This document shows positions 19,652 to 32,148 of a DNA stretch of 64,000 nucleotides, piece after piece; position 1 is the first letter of the stretch, and the number at the start of each line of letters is the position of its first letter. Where the stretch lies: the NCBI GenBank assembly GCA_928724745.1, contig CAKMXJ010000032.1, positions 186,001 to 250,000 on the forward strand. The letters run 5' to 3'. The stretch is from Anthracocystis setariae. Taxonomy: Eukaryota > Basidiomycota > Ustilaginomycetes > Ustilaginales > Ustilaginaceae. A program made the translations under genes and the position numbers. The notes beneath the pieces were generated by a model. The model was given only the letters and a program-made list of their open reading frames with translations, did no database searches and was not told where the DNA came from.

Positions 19652-19812
19652 TCCCCTGGTTCTCGTTCACCGCTTATCTCGCATACAGACTCGTTTGACT
19701 TGCCTTTTGTACTTTTAGCTCTTTCCCATTGCAATCGTTTCACACCCACAGCCACAGCACAAAAGGAGGACGAGAGGGCATTTTAACAAACAACGACGGC
19801 GTAGGTTCACAT

Positions 19813-21141
19813 TCAACGATGACGGACCCAATCGCCACTCTTACCTCCGCTCTTGTTGACGACCATGACCTCACCAATGCGCATCTGTTTTCCCGCCACC
19901 GCCTTGACCATATCCCAAACCGTCAGACACGCACCCATACACCCTGTCAGCGCCTCCATCTCCACCCCTGTCGCCCCGCCCGTCTTGGCGGTACACTCGA
20001 CCTGAATGTAACTCTCACCCCCGTCATCGTCGCTCAGATGCTCGACGCTGTCGACTTGGTGCCCGAATGCGTTGCAAATGGTGACATTGACCTCGACGTG
20101 CGTGAGGCTAAGTGGATGGCAGAGCGGAATCAAGTCGGATGTGCGCTTGGCTGCCATGATGCCTGCCAACTGCGCCGTGTGCAGCACGGCTCCCTTGCCG
20201 CTCACGCCCTTGCCGCTCTCGGTGGCGACGATCAGCGAGGCCGACGTGGAGGGGAGGTAAACGCGACCCACAGCGGTGGCACTTCGATTCGTAGCGCGCT
20301 TGTGCGAGATATCCACCATGTTGGCATTACCCGAGTCAGGATTGATGTGCGTCAGCCCTGGGGGGGATGGTGCAGCGGCATTGGATGTCGAGTTGAATAG
20401 GTTCGACACGGCTGCAGCTCCAGCCTGTGCGAACAGCGCTTCTTCCGATGTGTCAAGCTGCTGTTGCTGTTCAAGGAACAATTCGTTGGCTGCAAATGCT
20501 TCTGCAGTGCCCGATAGCCGCTGAGGATCCGACTTCTGCTGGACCGAGGGTGTTTGCGCACTGAGCTGCATCACGTTGTGCTGATCAGCCAGATTCAACG
20601 GCACTGCAAACTCGGCACTGGCGTCCGGATTATCCACGAATGCATCCAACGATGACCAGGGCGAGTCGTCGTCTTGCCCGGAAGGATCTTGCATGTATTC
20701 GGACCACTTTGTGCTCGCTCCCATGGCATTCGCGTCCATTGTCGACAGGCCAGAGGATGGGGGCGTGTCGGAAAATCGCAATCCGGAGAGGGGTGCCTTG
20801 GTGATCGTGCGAGGCGCGCGGTTGACAGTCTTGACAGCGGCCGCCCCCGCTTGGGCAAAGATGGCTTCTTCCATTTCTTCGACTGCACTCTTCGCAGATG
20901 CAGCGGATGAGGAAGGAGAGATTGGGGCAGAGGAGTTGGGATGTTGATGATACACCTGCTTGTATAGCGACTTGTCCTGGAGATTTTCGAATGCTTTGTC
21001 CAAGCTTCCCCAAGGGTCATCGTCATCCTCCTCCTCCTCTTCCTTCCTGGCTCGGCGTGCGGACGAGTGGAATCCCCGTCGAGGCATAAGAGCGCTCCCC
21101 GCTCTCAGGGCAATCTTTGTTTCCATGCGACCTCGACGCAT
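19813..21141 (-). CDS. Cyclic pyranopterin monophosphate synthase (MoaC domain), mitochondrial
   Basis: A 442-residue protein whose last 175 or so residues are MoaC, the second enzyme of molybdenum-cofactor synthesis, which turns the MoaA product into cyclic pyranopterin monophosphate. Visible motifs are [34 protein letters not shown] and [14 protein letters not shown], with the catalytic Asp410/Lys413 pair in WDMVKAV. The N-terminus ([28 protein letters not shown]) looks like a mitochondrial presequence, and residues 35-260 are low-complexity linker. It lies 115 bp downstream of the MoaA stop on the same strand. Fungal and human counterparts are often fused or bicistronic, so co-transcription is possible. 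Confidence 0.9.
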   Translation of the reverse strand: MRRGRMETKIALRAGSALMPRRGFHSSARRARKEEEEEDDDDPWGSLDKAFENLQDKSLYKQVYHQHPNSSAPISPSSSAASAKSAVEEMEEAIFAQAGAAAVKTVNRAPRTITKAPLSGLRFSDTPPSSGLSTMDANAMGASTKWSEYMQDPSGQDDDSPWSSLDAFVDNPDASAEFAVPLNLADQHNVMQLSAQTPSVQQKSDPQRLSGTAEAFAANELFLEQQQQLDTSEEALFAQAGAAAVSNLFNSTSNAAAPSPPGLTHINPDSGNANMVDISHKRATNRSATAVGRVYLPSTSASLIVATESGKGVSGKGAVLHTAQLAGIMAAKRTSDLIPLCHPLSLTHVEVNVTICNAFGHQVDSVEHLSDDDGGESYIQVECTAKTGGATGVEMEALTGCMGACLTVWDMVKAVAGKQMRIGEVMVVNKSGGKSGDWVRHR

Positions 21142-21256
21142 AAGCTTGCTCGCTCCTAAAGGGTATATAAAAGATGTGTCAAGAGTGAGCCAAGCCTATT
21201 CCGATTTGTCTCTTTGCACAAAACGCAGGCTGCTACTTTTTTTCGCGAACCCGACA

Positions 21257-22825
<1,569 letters not shown>

Positions 22826-23423
22826 CTTGTCCAATAGTTGTCCACACAGGGGGTTAGATGATGGAGAAGAACCAAGACAAGGCGTTCTGTCATTGCCACC
22901 ACGCGTGACCGGCAGAATATGAATGGACGGATCAGCCATCTTATCTCTGGCCCTGGTTGCAACCCAACTTCCTGTCACTTTTCTGATTGGTTTGAAGCCG
23001 GCGATGGATCATTTCGTAATCGCTGTTAGTTGTCAAGATTTTTCTTTAGTGTGTTAGAGACCAACGCCACTCTAACAGCTCAGCAATGTGGCCTCGCACC
23101 CACAACGTCCCCGCATCGTTCGCTGTCAAATCATTTCAAAGTCTGTGCGCGGTCATTACAGTGGTATTCAAAAGGCAATTCGGGCCAATCTCAGCGGATC
23201 GTAACGGCGAGAAATCAGCATCTCATCATTCAACACGGTTAACGACACCACTCCTTCCTCCCTCTTTCTTTTCCTGACTGCTTTGACAATCGCTTGATAC
23301 TGCCGATTTCTGGTTGGTTCGGCTTGGCTTATACGAATCATTAGCAAGAACCTCTGCGTGTTCTCTGCACTCACCAGCCGTCAACGTCTCCCGCCAAAAC
23401 CGAGACCAGCAGCGGACAACACG
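22826..23423. promoter_or_regulatory. Shared upstream region of MoaA and TMEM135-like gene
   Basis: A 598-bp divergent intergenic region. No third gene is seen. The right part (23236-23424) is CT-rich on the plus strand, as expected for the leader of the downstream gene. Confidence 0.5.
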
Positions 23424-25001
23424 ATGTCTTCCCCCATGTCCTCCTCGCAAACCGTCCCTTCGAAAAGTCCCGTCCCACGCAGAATCCTCCCTCGCAACCT
23501 CAACGAACTCAAAGCTTTCGCAGCAGATCCGCCCCTAACACCCCGAAATCGCATCGTCGCACGTTCGTTCGCCGTGGGCTATGCATCCAATGCGGTGCTC
23601 GATGGACTCCTCCCTTTAGCTTTGCGCAAAAAGTCGGCTAAGGAAGCGCTCAAGGCTTTTTTCTCGCTCAAGTCACTTCAATCCGGCGCTGTCCTCGCTC
23701 TCTTCTCTGCACTCTATCGCGTTCTTCTCGCGCACTTGACCACAGTGCGACTCAACCTTTTGGCCAAAAGCTGGAAAGCCGATGACCTCGACTTCAGCGT
23801 CACACGCGACCGTATCAAAGCACGTCTGATCAGAGTGCTCAATTCGGCGGCGCTCGTGCCGTTTACTGCGAGTCTGGCGGCATCAGCCGTGCTGGCGGCA
23901 TTCCCCATTCCCTCGCTTCGCCAATCCATGGGCTTGTGGCTGAGTACCAAGGCGGTGGAGAACCTGTACCAACATTTGCGCAAGCAGCGTTCGCGCATCG
24001 TGAGCTGGGTGCCAGACTGGGTCGGAGCTAGCTTCTTATACGCCCTCGCCAACGGCCAATTGCTATGGACGTTCCTGTTCGAACCATCTTGCTTCCCCAG
24101 CTCATACGGTCGCGTGATCCTGGCAAGGAGTCAGAACTACATCCCGCCTCGGCCCACCGAACTGCCGCCATCCATCCCTTGGCCCGATCCGCGTTCCGCT
24201 GCAGACATCGTTGCTCTTCTCTCGACGCCCACCAAGACCGCCGCAGCATATCCTGGGTTCAAAGCCCCTGTGCTGTCCGCCCTCACGCCGTCCAAATACC
24301 CCACCACCACCTACCCTTTGATCAACCCGGTGCTCGACTATGCGCCCGCGCATCCTGCACACACGCGTCTCCTCTGTGCCGTTCTGCATCCCACCCAACC
24401 GTCGTGCTCGCGTAACTGTCTCAACTTCTTCCTCACCGAATGGACGGCGAGTGCCAAATTCGTCGCTGCCTTCACCGCGCTCACCTCGCTTTTATCTTAT
24501 AAGAAGATGCTCAAGGACCCGGAAACTGCGCTGTTCCGGTTTGCACTCGCAGTCGTACAGGGCGCCACCGTGATCTCGGGCTCCCTCAGCACCGCTTGGG
24601 GTCTCGTATGTTTCTGGCAACACTACCTTCCGCGAACCTGGCTTCCACGCACAAGGTACTTCCTCAACGGCTTCATCAGCTCCGTCTTCATCCTAACCCT
24701 CCCCAAAACAAGGCGCTCCCAACTAGCAAGCTACGTCACAAGACAAAGCATCCTTTCCTCCTACAAAATCGCCAATCTCAAAAAAAACCTCCATCCACTC
24801 ATCCCCCAACAACAATCTTTCCTCATAGCCCTAGCTCTAGCAACCCTAACAGCTCTATACGAAACCTCGCCCAACTCTCTAGAACCTTCCCTAAAAAAAG
24901 TTTGCGCACTACTCACCGGCGAATCCGCCACCAAGGATGCTCACAAACAGTCCTTGTTGAGGTACACTCCACAGTCGCACGACAAGCACAAGGTTCAGTA
25001 G
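23424..25001 (+). CDS. Multi-spanning membrane protein, TMEM135-like
   Basis: A 525-residue protein with several hydrophobic segments. The stretch LCAVLHPTQPSCSRNCLNFFLTEW, with HP and clustered cysteines before a membrane span, resembles the N-terminal domain of TMEM135, a peroxisome/mitochondria-associated membrane protein. A second hydrophobic block (ALVQG-like region near residue 380, then RYFLNGFISSVFIL) also fits that family. The ATG at 23424 is the first in frame; upstream only a GTG is available. The C-terminal half uses more A-rich codons than its neighbours. It converges on the ammonia-lyase gene. The family assignment is from memory of the motif and is only moderately secure. Confidence 0.55.
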   Translation: MSSPMSSSQTVPSKSPVPRRILPRNLNELKAFAADPPLTPRNRIVARSFAVGYASNAVLDGLLPLALRKKSAKEALKAFFSLKSLQSGAVLALFSALYRVLLAHLTTVRLNLLAKSWKADDLDFSVTRDRIKARLIRVLNSAALVPFTASLAASAVLAAFPIPSLRQSMGLWLSTKAVENLYQHLRKQRSRIVSWVPDWVGASFLYALANGQLLWTFLFEPSCFPSSYGRVILARSQNYIPPRPTELPPSIPWPDPRSAADIVALLSTPTKTAAAYPGFKAPVLSALTPSKYPTTTYPLINPVLDYAPAHPAHTRLLCAVLHPTQPSCSRNCLNFFLTEWTASAKFVAAFTALTSLLSYKKMLKDPETALFRFALAVVQGATVISGSLSTAWGLVCFWQHYLPRTWLPRTRYFLNGFISSVFILTLPKTRRSQLASYVTRQSILSSYKIANLKKNLHPLIPQQQSFLIALALATLTALYETSPNSLEPSLKKVCALLTGESATKDAHKQSLLRYTPQSHDKHKVQ

Positions 25002-25160
25002 TAGTGCATTCGTGCATCAACTGTACTGTACAGTACTGCAATTTTATCTATTGGATCGACACGCATTGCACGTGTCAACTGGAACCATGAATTCTATGAC
25101 TGCTGTTTATACCCCCAAAACAAGAAACATGAAAATTGACTGCAAATGTGAGCCAGCCAC

Positions 25161-27356
25161 CTAAATGCCGTTCGTCTTGACGTCGAGGTCCTTTTCGAGC
25201 TCGCCGAGCATATTGTACAATTCGCCGTCTCGGATGCTCGCGTAGATGACCGAAACGTAGCCACCCGTGGTGTTCCATTGCGAAAACTCGCCCTGAAACT
25301 CGTTCAAATTCTCCTTGCCGTGCATCGGCACACCCAGCGTCTTCCTGACAAACTCGTACGCCCGTTTGGTCTTGCCCAACAGATGCGAGGCGTGGCACGC
25401 ATATGGGTTGTCCAGCATCTCGATCGTCACTTGACGGTAGATCTTTTCCGTATCGGCAACCCCAGCCGCTCGCCACTTGACAATGTTCCTCAGTGGGTCA
25501 GCTCCACCTCCCGACGGAAGCTCAGAAAAGTACTTGACCAGAACCGAAGAGGCGTCCTGGTACGTCTCCACCAGACGATCGCGCAGATCCTTGGACGACG
25601 TCTCATCGAGACGCTTGCTCATGCTCTTGAGCACAAGCTCAGCAATCTGCTTCTGCTTTTCAGCGTCCATCCATTCGCCAAAGTGGCTGTTGAGCGAAGC
25701 AAGGATCAGAGCAGGGAGCTGAGCAGCCACCTTGTGCTGCAACGCACGGATGTCAAGAGCCTGGCAGAGCAGGTACAGCGACCAAGCCTGGATCATCGAG
25801 AGACACTCCACAGCCTGAAGCGTCTGCCTGCCGCTGATCAAAGCCAAAGAGTTGATGGCCTGGTTGGCCATCTCGGCACTCTGCACGTGCGTCGAGACAG
25901 GGTTGCCGAGGAACATGAGCTCAGACGTGACACTGGCGAGCGCAATGTCGATGCCCTTGGCGTGGAAGTTGAGCGAAAGATCCGGAGTGGAAGCAAGGTT
26001 GGCGGGGAGACCGCGGTTCATGGCAGGGTTGACCAACTCGGTCATCTGCTGGAAGGTCATCTTGCCCATGGCGCACAGTGCCAGACGAAGCTTCTCGACC
26101 GCATTGGTCATGGCCATAGCCTGGAAGTTACCACCGTGGTGAATGCGACCGTCGCCATCGTAAGGGTCGATCATGGGGTTGTCGGTGGTCGAGTTGATCT
26201 CGATGTTGACCGTTTGCTTGGCGTTTTCAATGTCCTCGAGACCTGGCCCAACCCACTGGGAAGCAGTTCGAAGCGTGTATCGGTCCTGGCGAAGCGTACC
26301 GTTGTCTTCCGAAAAGAGGACGTGCTTCTCATTTTCGAGGTGTTCGGCGAGACTGGAACCCGAAAGAAGTGCACGGATGTAGCGGGCGCTCTTGATTTGA
26401 CCGGGATGAGGACGAGCAACCTCGTGGATGAAAGGAGCAAAGCTGGCATCGGTCCCCTTGAGCGCCTCGACAGCCATAGCGGTGGTGAGCTGGGTGAGGG
26501 CAGCCAGCTTCTCAGCCTCGTAAGTGACGAGACCGGCGACGGAAGCAGAGAATGCGGTTCCGTTGAGCAAGCCGAGCGCCTCCTTGGGCTCGTACTGGAC
26601 GGGTGCAATGTTGTGCATGCGGCAAGCCTCGTCAGCGGTGACCTTGACGCGCTGGCCGTTCTTGTTGGTGACCCAGCAGTAGATGCCGCGCTGACCAGCG
26701 AGCGCACCAGCAACGTAACTGAGCGGAGAAAGATCACCACTGGCCGAGATACTCGACCTGACGGGGACGACGGGGGTAACGTTGTTCTCGAGGAAAAGCT
26801 TCTGCATCTTTTCGAGCACCTCCCAACGAACACCACTGTGGCCTCGCATCAAGGAACTGAGACGGACCACAATGGCTCCCCGAACCCACGCCTCGGGCAT
26901 GATCAAAGATGACTCGGTGTCGGTGAGGGGGAGCGCGAAAGGTGCCGAGCTGGGCTCTCCGGTGGGGAAACTCGAAGGAACAGGGAGCACACCGCACTGC
27001 TGCATCTGGAGCAAGGCAAGCTGCAGTGCACGAGTGTTGGCAGTCCTCGAGTCAGCCGAGCCACCGAAACCGGTGTTGATGCCGTAGATCGACTCGCCGC
27101 GGTCAAGCTTGGCGATCAAGGACTGAACTGAGTCGTCGATACGCTTGCGGGTAGCCGGCGAGTTGTCGAGGACGGGGGTGTGGCCGTATCGTGCCGAAGC
27201 GACGAGACCCTGAATCTTGAGGTTGTGGCCATCGATGACGACCTGCTCTGTACGGAAAGTGGAAGCCTTGCGGACTTTGGTGTCCGAGGGCTGGACGAGG
27301 AGGCCGGGACGAGTGGCTGCCTCGGTGGGGGGGATCACGTCTGCGGTGGGAGCCAT
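25161..27356 (-). CDS. PAL: Phenylalanine ammonia-lyase
   Basis: A 731-residue, intronless enzyme that converts L-phenylalanine to trans-cinnamate and ammonia. The Ala205-Ser206-Gly207 triad in SSISASGDLSPLSY cyclises to the MIO cofactor. The catalytic tyrosine is Tyr91 in YGINTGFGGSADSRT. Length and sequence style match basidiomycete PAL (Rhodotorula and Ustilago types) rather than bacterial histidine ammonia-lyase. In the substrate-selectivity position the sequence reads LLQMQQCGVLP, with Met118-Gln119 where Rhodosporidium PAL/TAL has His-Gln. The ATG at 27356 is the natural start. It would let the fungus degrade phenylalanine or make cinnamate. Confidence 0.95.
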   Translation of the reverse strand: MAPTADVIPPTEAATRPGLLVQPSDTKVRKASTFRTEQVVIDGHNLKIQGLVASARYGHTPVLDNSPATRKRIDDSVQSLIAKLDRGESIYGINTGFGGSADSRTANTRALQLALLQMQQCGVLPVPSSFPTGEPSSAPFALPLTDTESSLIMPEAWVRGAIVVRLSSLMRGHSGVRWEVLEKMQKLFLENNVTPVVPVRSSISASGDLSPLSYVAGALAGQRGIYCWVTNKNGQRVKVTADEACRMHNIAPVQYEPKEALGLLNGTAFSASVAGLVTYEAEKLAALTQLTTAMAVEALKGTDASFAPFIHEVARPHPGQIKSARYIRALLSGSSLAEHLENEKHVLFSEDNGTLRQDRYTLRTASQWVGPGLEDIENAKQTVNIEINSTTDNPMIDPYDGDGRIHHGGNFQAMAMTNAVEKLRLALCAMGKMTFQQMTELVNPAMNRGLPANLASTPDLSLNFHAKGIDIALASVTSELMFLGNPVSTHVQSAEMANQAINSLALISGRQTLQAVECLSMIQAWSLYLLCQALDIRALQHKVAAQLPALILASLNSHFGEWMDAEKQKQIAELVLKSMSKRLDETSSKDLRDRLVETYQDASSVLVKYFSELPSGGGADPLRNIVKWRAAGVADTEKIYRQVTIEMLDNPYACHASHLLGKTKRAYEFVRKTLGVPMHGKENLNEFQGEFSQWNTTGGYVSVIYASIRDGELYNMLGELEKDLDVKTNGI

Positions 27357-28024
27357 CTTGATGATTGTACTGTTGCGACTGCGAGTAAGGGGGCCGGATT
27401 TGGAAAGGGCAACGACAGCAAGGCACGACAGTTAGGGGCGACGTGGGGATTGCGAAGAAGGATAGGGACGAGCCATTCTCGCTTTTATAATGTCGGGCAT
27501 AGCGTATCAGCCAGATGTCACGGTGACGGCAGACGAACACCTTGCCTTAAGCCTACGGTAAGCAACACCAAAAGACACAGGACAGACGGCAGCAACAGTG
27601 AAGTACAGATTCATGTCGCACGCGCCGACTCCTTTTGCTTTGCCTCAAACTCAACTTCGGGCTCTAGCTCAGACCAGGGCTTGATAAGCTCAAGAGAATC
27701 CTGGTCCGGCTTGGGGCATTGGAGAAGCAAAGATGAAAAAGAAATCCGACCGGAATGGCAACAAAAAGTGCGGTTCGACTGTGCCGTATGGTCGACGTCG
27801 ATCGGTCAAGCTGAATCTAAGCTGACTGGAAACCCCATTCACAAAAAAAAAAAACAGGGGCCAAAAGTTGCGGAGTAGCCGAAGATAGCCAGAGAGGCGC
27901 GCTATGTTTGGCAGCTGATATCGCATGCAACCAACCTACTGTGACTGAATCCCAAAAAGAAATGCGGTGGGGTCAGTGGCTGGATTGTGGAGCAATTTCG
28001 ACAAGATGCGCTGTCTGTGAGACG

Positions 28025-28063
<39 letters not shown>

Positions 28064-28508
28064 TCTTTTTCGGTGTTTACGCTTTTGTCGGTCGGAATGG
28101 GATTTGGCTGGCGTCGGTTCGTCACGAGGTCTTAGATATGCGGTGGGCGGAGTGCTCTCTTCCGTTTTGATCGCTTCGTACTCTCGATCCGCTGTGTAAG
28201 GCGAAATGAGCAGTCGCTTAAGCCGACTCCTCTTCTCTCCAGACCGCCCGATTCAACCTGGTTCCTCAACTGCCAAGGATCGAGATCGCGCCTATGCAGA
28301 ATTGACTCGGCAAGCGAGGTTCACTCAGGGTTCAGCTGCAACTCACAGAGTACCGCTCATTTCACAAGAGCTTGTCTCCGTAAATCCCACCTCTCTCCCT
28401 TTGACGATGCACACATTCGCACCAAATTCACTGCACATTGAATAGAATCGAGTTCATCACGGCCATCACCGTGCTACAGCCGAGCAAGAGTACAAAAGAT
28501 CCACTTTT
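27357..28508. other. Upstream region of the ammonia-lyase gene, no gene seen
   Basis: About 1.15 kb between the PAL ATG and the stop of the DenD-like gene. It holds a run of 36 T at 28027-28062 and an A-run at 27842-27854. The long frames here are shadows of PAL or low-complexity sequence. Confidence 0.6.
28027..28062. repeat. Poly-T homopolymer, 36 nt
   Basis: Directly visible. No target duplication or retroelement sequence flanks it, so I do not call it a SINE or processed copy. Confidence 0.9.
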
Positions 28509-29525
28509 TCACTTGTTAAGCTTCTTCTCAGCGTCCAAAAAGTCTTGGAACTCCTTGACATTCGCCTCGAATCCACCTTGATCCACCTTGAATCCAATGC
28601 TCAGGGCAAACTCGTTGTCGAACACGGCAGGGAATGTGGCCACCAACCTTTCGCTGACCTCGTCCTTTTCGAACTTGATCAACTTGACCGCCTCGTCGCC
28701 GGCTACCTTTCTCAAAGCCTCGACCTGTTCTTTCACCGTCACTGTGAACCCGGGCAGGTTGACTGCACGGCTGTATCTGGGAAACTTGTCCGCGGGGATG
28801 TCCTTGGCGATGACAAAGTTCTCGAGCACGGTGGATGGAGATGAGATCCAGAGCTTGGTGGTGGAGAGGACCGGGTCGTCGGCGGAACGGCCGATGGGGC
28901 AGGTTGCTTCGAGGCCTTGAAGCGGTTCGCGGATGATACCGGAGACGAAAGCGGTGGTCGCCGCTGCGGGTGCGCCAGGACGTACTGTGATGGTCGGCAG
29001 CCGAACAGCTCGGCCATCGATGAACCCTTTGCGAGAGTACTCGGTGACCAGATACTCGCACATCACCTTGGCTGTGCCGTAGTTCGATTCGGGTCGCGGA
29101 TACGTATCGGGCGTGACCACGTCGGGAAGCTTGCCGCCAAACACACCGACGGACGAAGCGAAAACCACTTTGATGCCTGGCACCAGCTCTTTAGCCTTGT
29201 CGAGCAATGAGCGCGTCGAGTCAAAGTTGACCATGAAGCCCCAGTCCCAGTTGTCTTCCGAGCCTTTCGACATGATGCCGTGAAGCGAGTAGATGACTTG
29301 AGGAAGGCCGAGTGGTGTGCGAAAGACCGATTCAACGCCAGCAGCTTTGGTCAGGTCGGCAGCTACGCATTCAGCCTTGACACCGGCGGTCTTGGGCCGC
29401 GGTGGTTGGTGCACGTCGACCAAGATGAATTCGAAGTTCTGCTCCGGCTGCAGACGCACTAGCGTATCGGCGAGCATGGAGCCAAGGAAGCCGCCAGCTC
29501 CAGTGATCAACACGGTAGTCGACAT
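28509..29525 (-). CDS. NAD-dependent epimerase/dehydratase, D-erythronate dehydrogenase (DenD)-like
   Basis: A 338-residue extended short-chain dehydrogenase. The N-terminus carries the NAD motif TGAGGFLG (residues 8-15). The catalytic Tyr-x3-Lys appears in SNYGTAKVMCEYL, and ASSVGVFGG precedes it with the serine. The segments IMSKGSEDNWDWGFMVN and RLPTITVRPGAPAAATTAFVSGIIREPL are typical of DenD-like enzymes that oxidise four-carbon sugar acids. The partner enzymes of that pathway (OtnK, OtnC) are not in the window, so the substrate is an inference. It is followed on the same strand by PAL and preceded by the HyuB-type gene. Confidence 0.8.
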   Translation of the reverse strand: MSTTVLITGAGGFLGSMLADTLVRLQPEQNFEFILVDVHQPPRPKTAGVKAECVAADLTKAAGVESVFRTPLGLPQVIYSLHGIMSKGSEDNWDWGFMVNFDSTRSLLDKAKELVPGIKVVFASSVGVFGGKLPDVVTPDTYPRPESNYGTAKVMCEYLVTEYSRKGFIDGRAVRLPTITVRPGAPAAATTAFVSGIIREPLQGLEATCPIGRSADDPVLSTTKLWISSPSTVLENFVIAKDIPADKFPRYSRAVNLPGFTVTVKEQVEALRKVAGDEAVKLIKFEKDEVSERLVATFPAVFDNEFALSIGFKVDQGGFEANVKEFQDFLDAEKKLNK

Positions 29526-30225
29526 AGTGAAGTCAGGAATATGTTGGAATCCAAGTGTCTAAGCTGATGGTGGGGACTATGGTGGTAGAGGTGAAGGTCG
29601 AAGCTGGAATCCAACGACGTTCGTATCGAGTTCAGAGTGCGCAACGGACAAGTGACCGGCGGAACCGGTAGAAGAGTCGGACGGACAGCGTCTGTGGGGT
29701 TGCATCTTTGTTTCGACGTGGGGGGAGACGCACTTGCACGCGGAGAATTACGGTGCCTGCACGCGTCACCATCCTTCCGTTTCTTCGATGCTTCCACTGC
29801 CAGACCAGGATCCAGCGCAGCGTGGGTCCCACTTTGGAACACCACGATATCCTCATCGCTGCCAACAAGGAGTTTCAGCGTTGTATGCGTTTGTGGCCAT
29901 AGCCGGTGGTGTCATTCGCAGGTGAAGAGTTTAATCCGAGAAGCGCCTCCGCGCCGCATTGCTCCCCACACAACCCGAAAAATTATCCGCCAATTAGACC
30001 GGTCACGGTTCAAGGCGCAATCCACTCCACCATCCCAAAAAACAGCAAATGGATACAGCTGATCGAAAGGCCATCCGAACCACACGCCTAATCTGGTCAA
30101 GACCAATTAGCCTATCCCATTCGTCACTACTCACAGTCGTGATCAAATTCATGCTTTCAAGTAGCAAATATGTATGTATGTCGGGGTGGAACTGTGCGCA
30201 TCGAGCGTCCTGGCCGCGCATACGC
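29526..30225. other. Upstream region of the DenD-like gene
   Basis: A 700-bp intergenic region. I see no gene. It should contain the DenD-like promoter and the 3' end of the HyuB-type gene. Confidence 0.55.
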
Positions 30226-32148
30226 TTAAGCGCCGAGCTGCACAGCGCTCCAATTCGCTACACTCCCCTTTGTGCTGGTCGTGTGGTGAGCACGAACGCT
30301 ATGTACACTCTTGGTATCCGTCTCCACACTCGGTTTGGGAATGACACCGGTTGGCGACTTGTCATCGTTCAGCAAAGGCACCATACGTCCCGAAGCATTC
30401 CTGTCATTGATCGGATCCCTCTCCTCCTGAACACCAACCTTGTGCTCAGGCTGCTTGCCTTCCTTCGAGCCCCATCCACCTCCACCGGGAGTATTGATGA
30501 TGATGCGGTCGTTCGCGCCCATCTTTGTGGTGTTTTTGCCGGATAAGTTGATGATACGTTGAGGAGCTTTGCCTTCCACCTCACCTTCGCGGAGGTCGCC
30601 GTCCGCCTCGCGACGCTGCTTGACCCACAGATTGAGACCCTTCTGTGCACTTTCGCCACCAGCAACACCATAAGGCTGGAAAACGCGACGCTCGCTGAGG
30701 ATGGATACCTGGATCCCCGGCGAAAGGAACTCAATGTCTCGGATGACACCGTCACCACCGCGGAACTCACCTTCGCCCCCCGAACCGTCCCGCAGCGAAA
30801 ATTCGCGAAGCACAACCGGGTAGCGACGTTCCATAATTTCCGGGTCGGTGATACGAGTGTTGGTCATGTGAGTGTGGACCCCTGAGGTACCGTGCCAATA
30901 CGGGCCGGCTCCGGAACCACCAGCAATGGTTTCGTAGTAGCCAAACCCCTCGACGTGGTTGCCGCTGGCATCCTTTCCGCCAAGACCAAAGGTGAGATTA
31001 TTCGTGTCCCCTTGCGAAGCAGCAGCAGCACTGAACGCCTTGAGCACGACATCCGTGATACGTTGCGAGGTGAGCACATTGCCACCAACGACGGCGGCGG
31101 TTTCGGATGGGTCCAGAAGCGAACCTTTGGGAATGCGAATATCGATGGGTGTCAGGCATCCCTGGTTCAGCGGAATCTCGGAAGAGACCATCGATCTCAA
31201 GCAGTAGATGATAGCTGAAGACACGACCGAGCGAGGACAGTTGAAGTTGGCTGCGACTTCAGGACCGGTCCCCTCGAAATCAAAGATAGCAAAGCCTTTC
31301 TCGGTATCGATGTCGACGGTGAGCTCGATAGGTGTGCCGTCGTCCATGTAGTCAAGAGCGTGGAGCTTGGTGGTGCCCTGACGCTTGGCGACGTTACGCA
31401 GAAGATTGCGAACGGCCGACTCGGCGTTTTTGCGGATGTGCTCCATGTAGTTCTGGACCATGTCGAGGCCCCACTCGGCGACGAGCATGTGAATGAGATT
31501 GATGCCCTTCTGATTGGCGGCAATCTGAGCCTGCAAATCCGATTCGACATCCCGATAGCAACGAGTACCGGAGCAGCCTGGATACTGAGCAGGCTCCTCG
31601 ATAAGGTATTTCTGCAGACCCTTGCGGTCGAATTTGCCCTCGCTGACGATCTTGAACGATTTGATGCGGGCACCTTCTTCGAAGAGGGTCTTGGAGGTGG
31701 GAGGCATGGAGCCAGCAGTGATACCGCCAATATCTGCATGGTGACCACGTGAGGCACAGAAGAAGATGATCTCGTCCGAATCGGCAGCGTGGCAAGGAGT
31801 AATGCAGGTGATATCGGGCAGATGGGAGCCACCAGCGACAGGCATGTTGGCCATCAGAACATCGCCACGTTTCATAGTCTCGGCTATCGACTTGAGGTGA
31901 TCGATCTGAAACTTGACGGCAAACGACATGGATCCAAGATGGACGGGAAGATGCGGTGCATTGGCGACGAGCGAGCCATCGGGGGAGAATAAAGCGCAAG
32001 AAAAGTCGAGACGCTCTTTAATGTTGGTAGAGATGGAAGTTTGCTGCAACGACTTGCCCATCGACTCAGCGACAGACATGAACCGATTCGCAAAGAGCGA
32101 AAGCAGAATAGGGTCAGGCCCTGCCTCATCCTTGTTATCTTTCGCCAT
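30226..32148 (-). CDS. Hydantoinase B/5-oxoprolinase B-type protein, stand-alone
   Basis: A 640-residue protein matching the HyuB half of 5-oxoprolinase/hydantoinase enzymes, which hydrolyse cyclic amides such as 5-oxoproline with ATP. It opens with [20 protein letters not shown] and contains [45 protein letters not shown] and [11 protein letters not shown], all core HyuB motifs; NTPGGGGWG lies near the C-terminus. Eukaryotic 5-oxoprolinases are normally about 1,270 residues with a HyuA half first. Here the ATG at 32148 begins directly at HyuB, and although the frame stays open upstream for about 60 codons it has no ATG and no HyuA likeness. It is either a true HyuB subunit with HyuA elsewhere or a truncated copy. 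Confidence 0.85.
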   Translation of the reverse strand: MAKDNKDEAGPDPILLSLFANRFMSVAESMGKSLQQTSISTNIKERLDFSCALFSPDGSLVANAPHLPVHLGSMSFAVKFQIDHLKSIAETMKRGDVLMANMPVAGGSHLPDITCITPCHAADSDEIIFFCASRGHHADIGGITAGSMPPTSKTLFEEGARIKSFKIVSEGKFDRKGLQKYLIEEPAQYPGCSGTRCYRDVESDLQAQIAANQKGINLIHMLVAEWGLDMVQNYMEHIRKNAESAVRNLLRNVAKRQGTTKLHALDYMDDGTPIELTVDIDTEKGFAIFDFEGTGPEVAANFNCPRSVVSSAIIYCLRSMVSSEIPLNQGCLTPIDIRIPKGSLLDPSETAAVVGGNVLTSQRITDVVLKAFSAAAASQGDTNNLTFGLGGKDASGNHVEGFGYYETIAGGSGAGPYWHGTSGVHTHMTNTRITDPEIMERRYPVVLREFSLRDGSGGEGEFRGGDGVIRDIEFLSPGIQVSILSERRVFQPYGVAGGESAQKGLNLWVKQRREADGDLREGEVEGKAPQRIINLSGKNTTKMGANDRIIINTPGGGGWGSKEGKQPEHKVGVQEERDPINDRNASGRMVPLLNDDKSPTGVIPKPSVETDTKSVHSVRAHHTTSTKGSVANWSAVQLGA

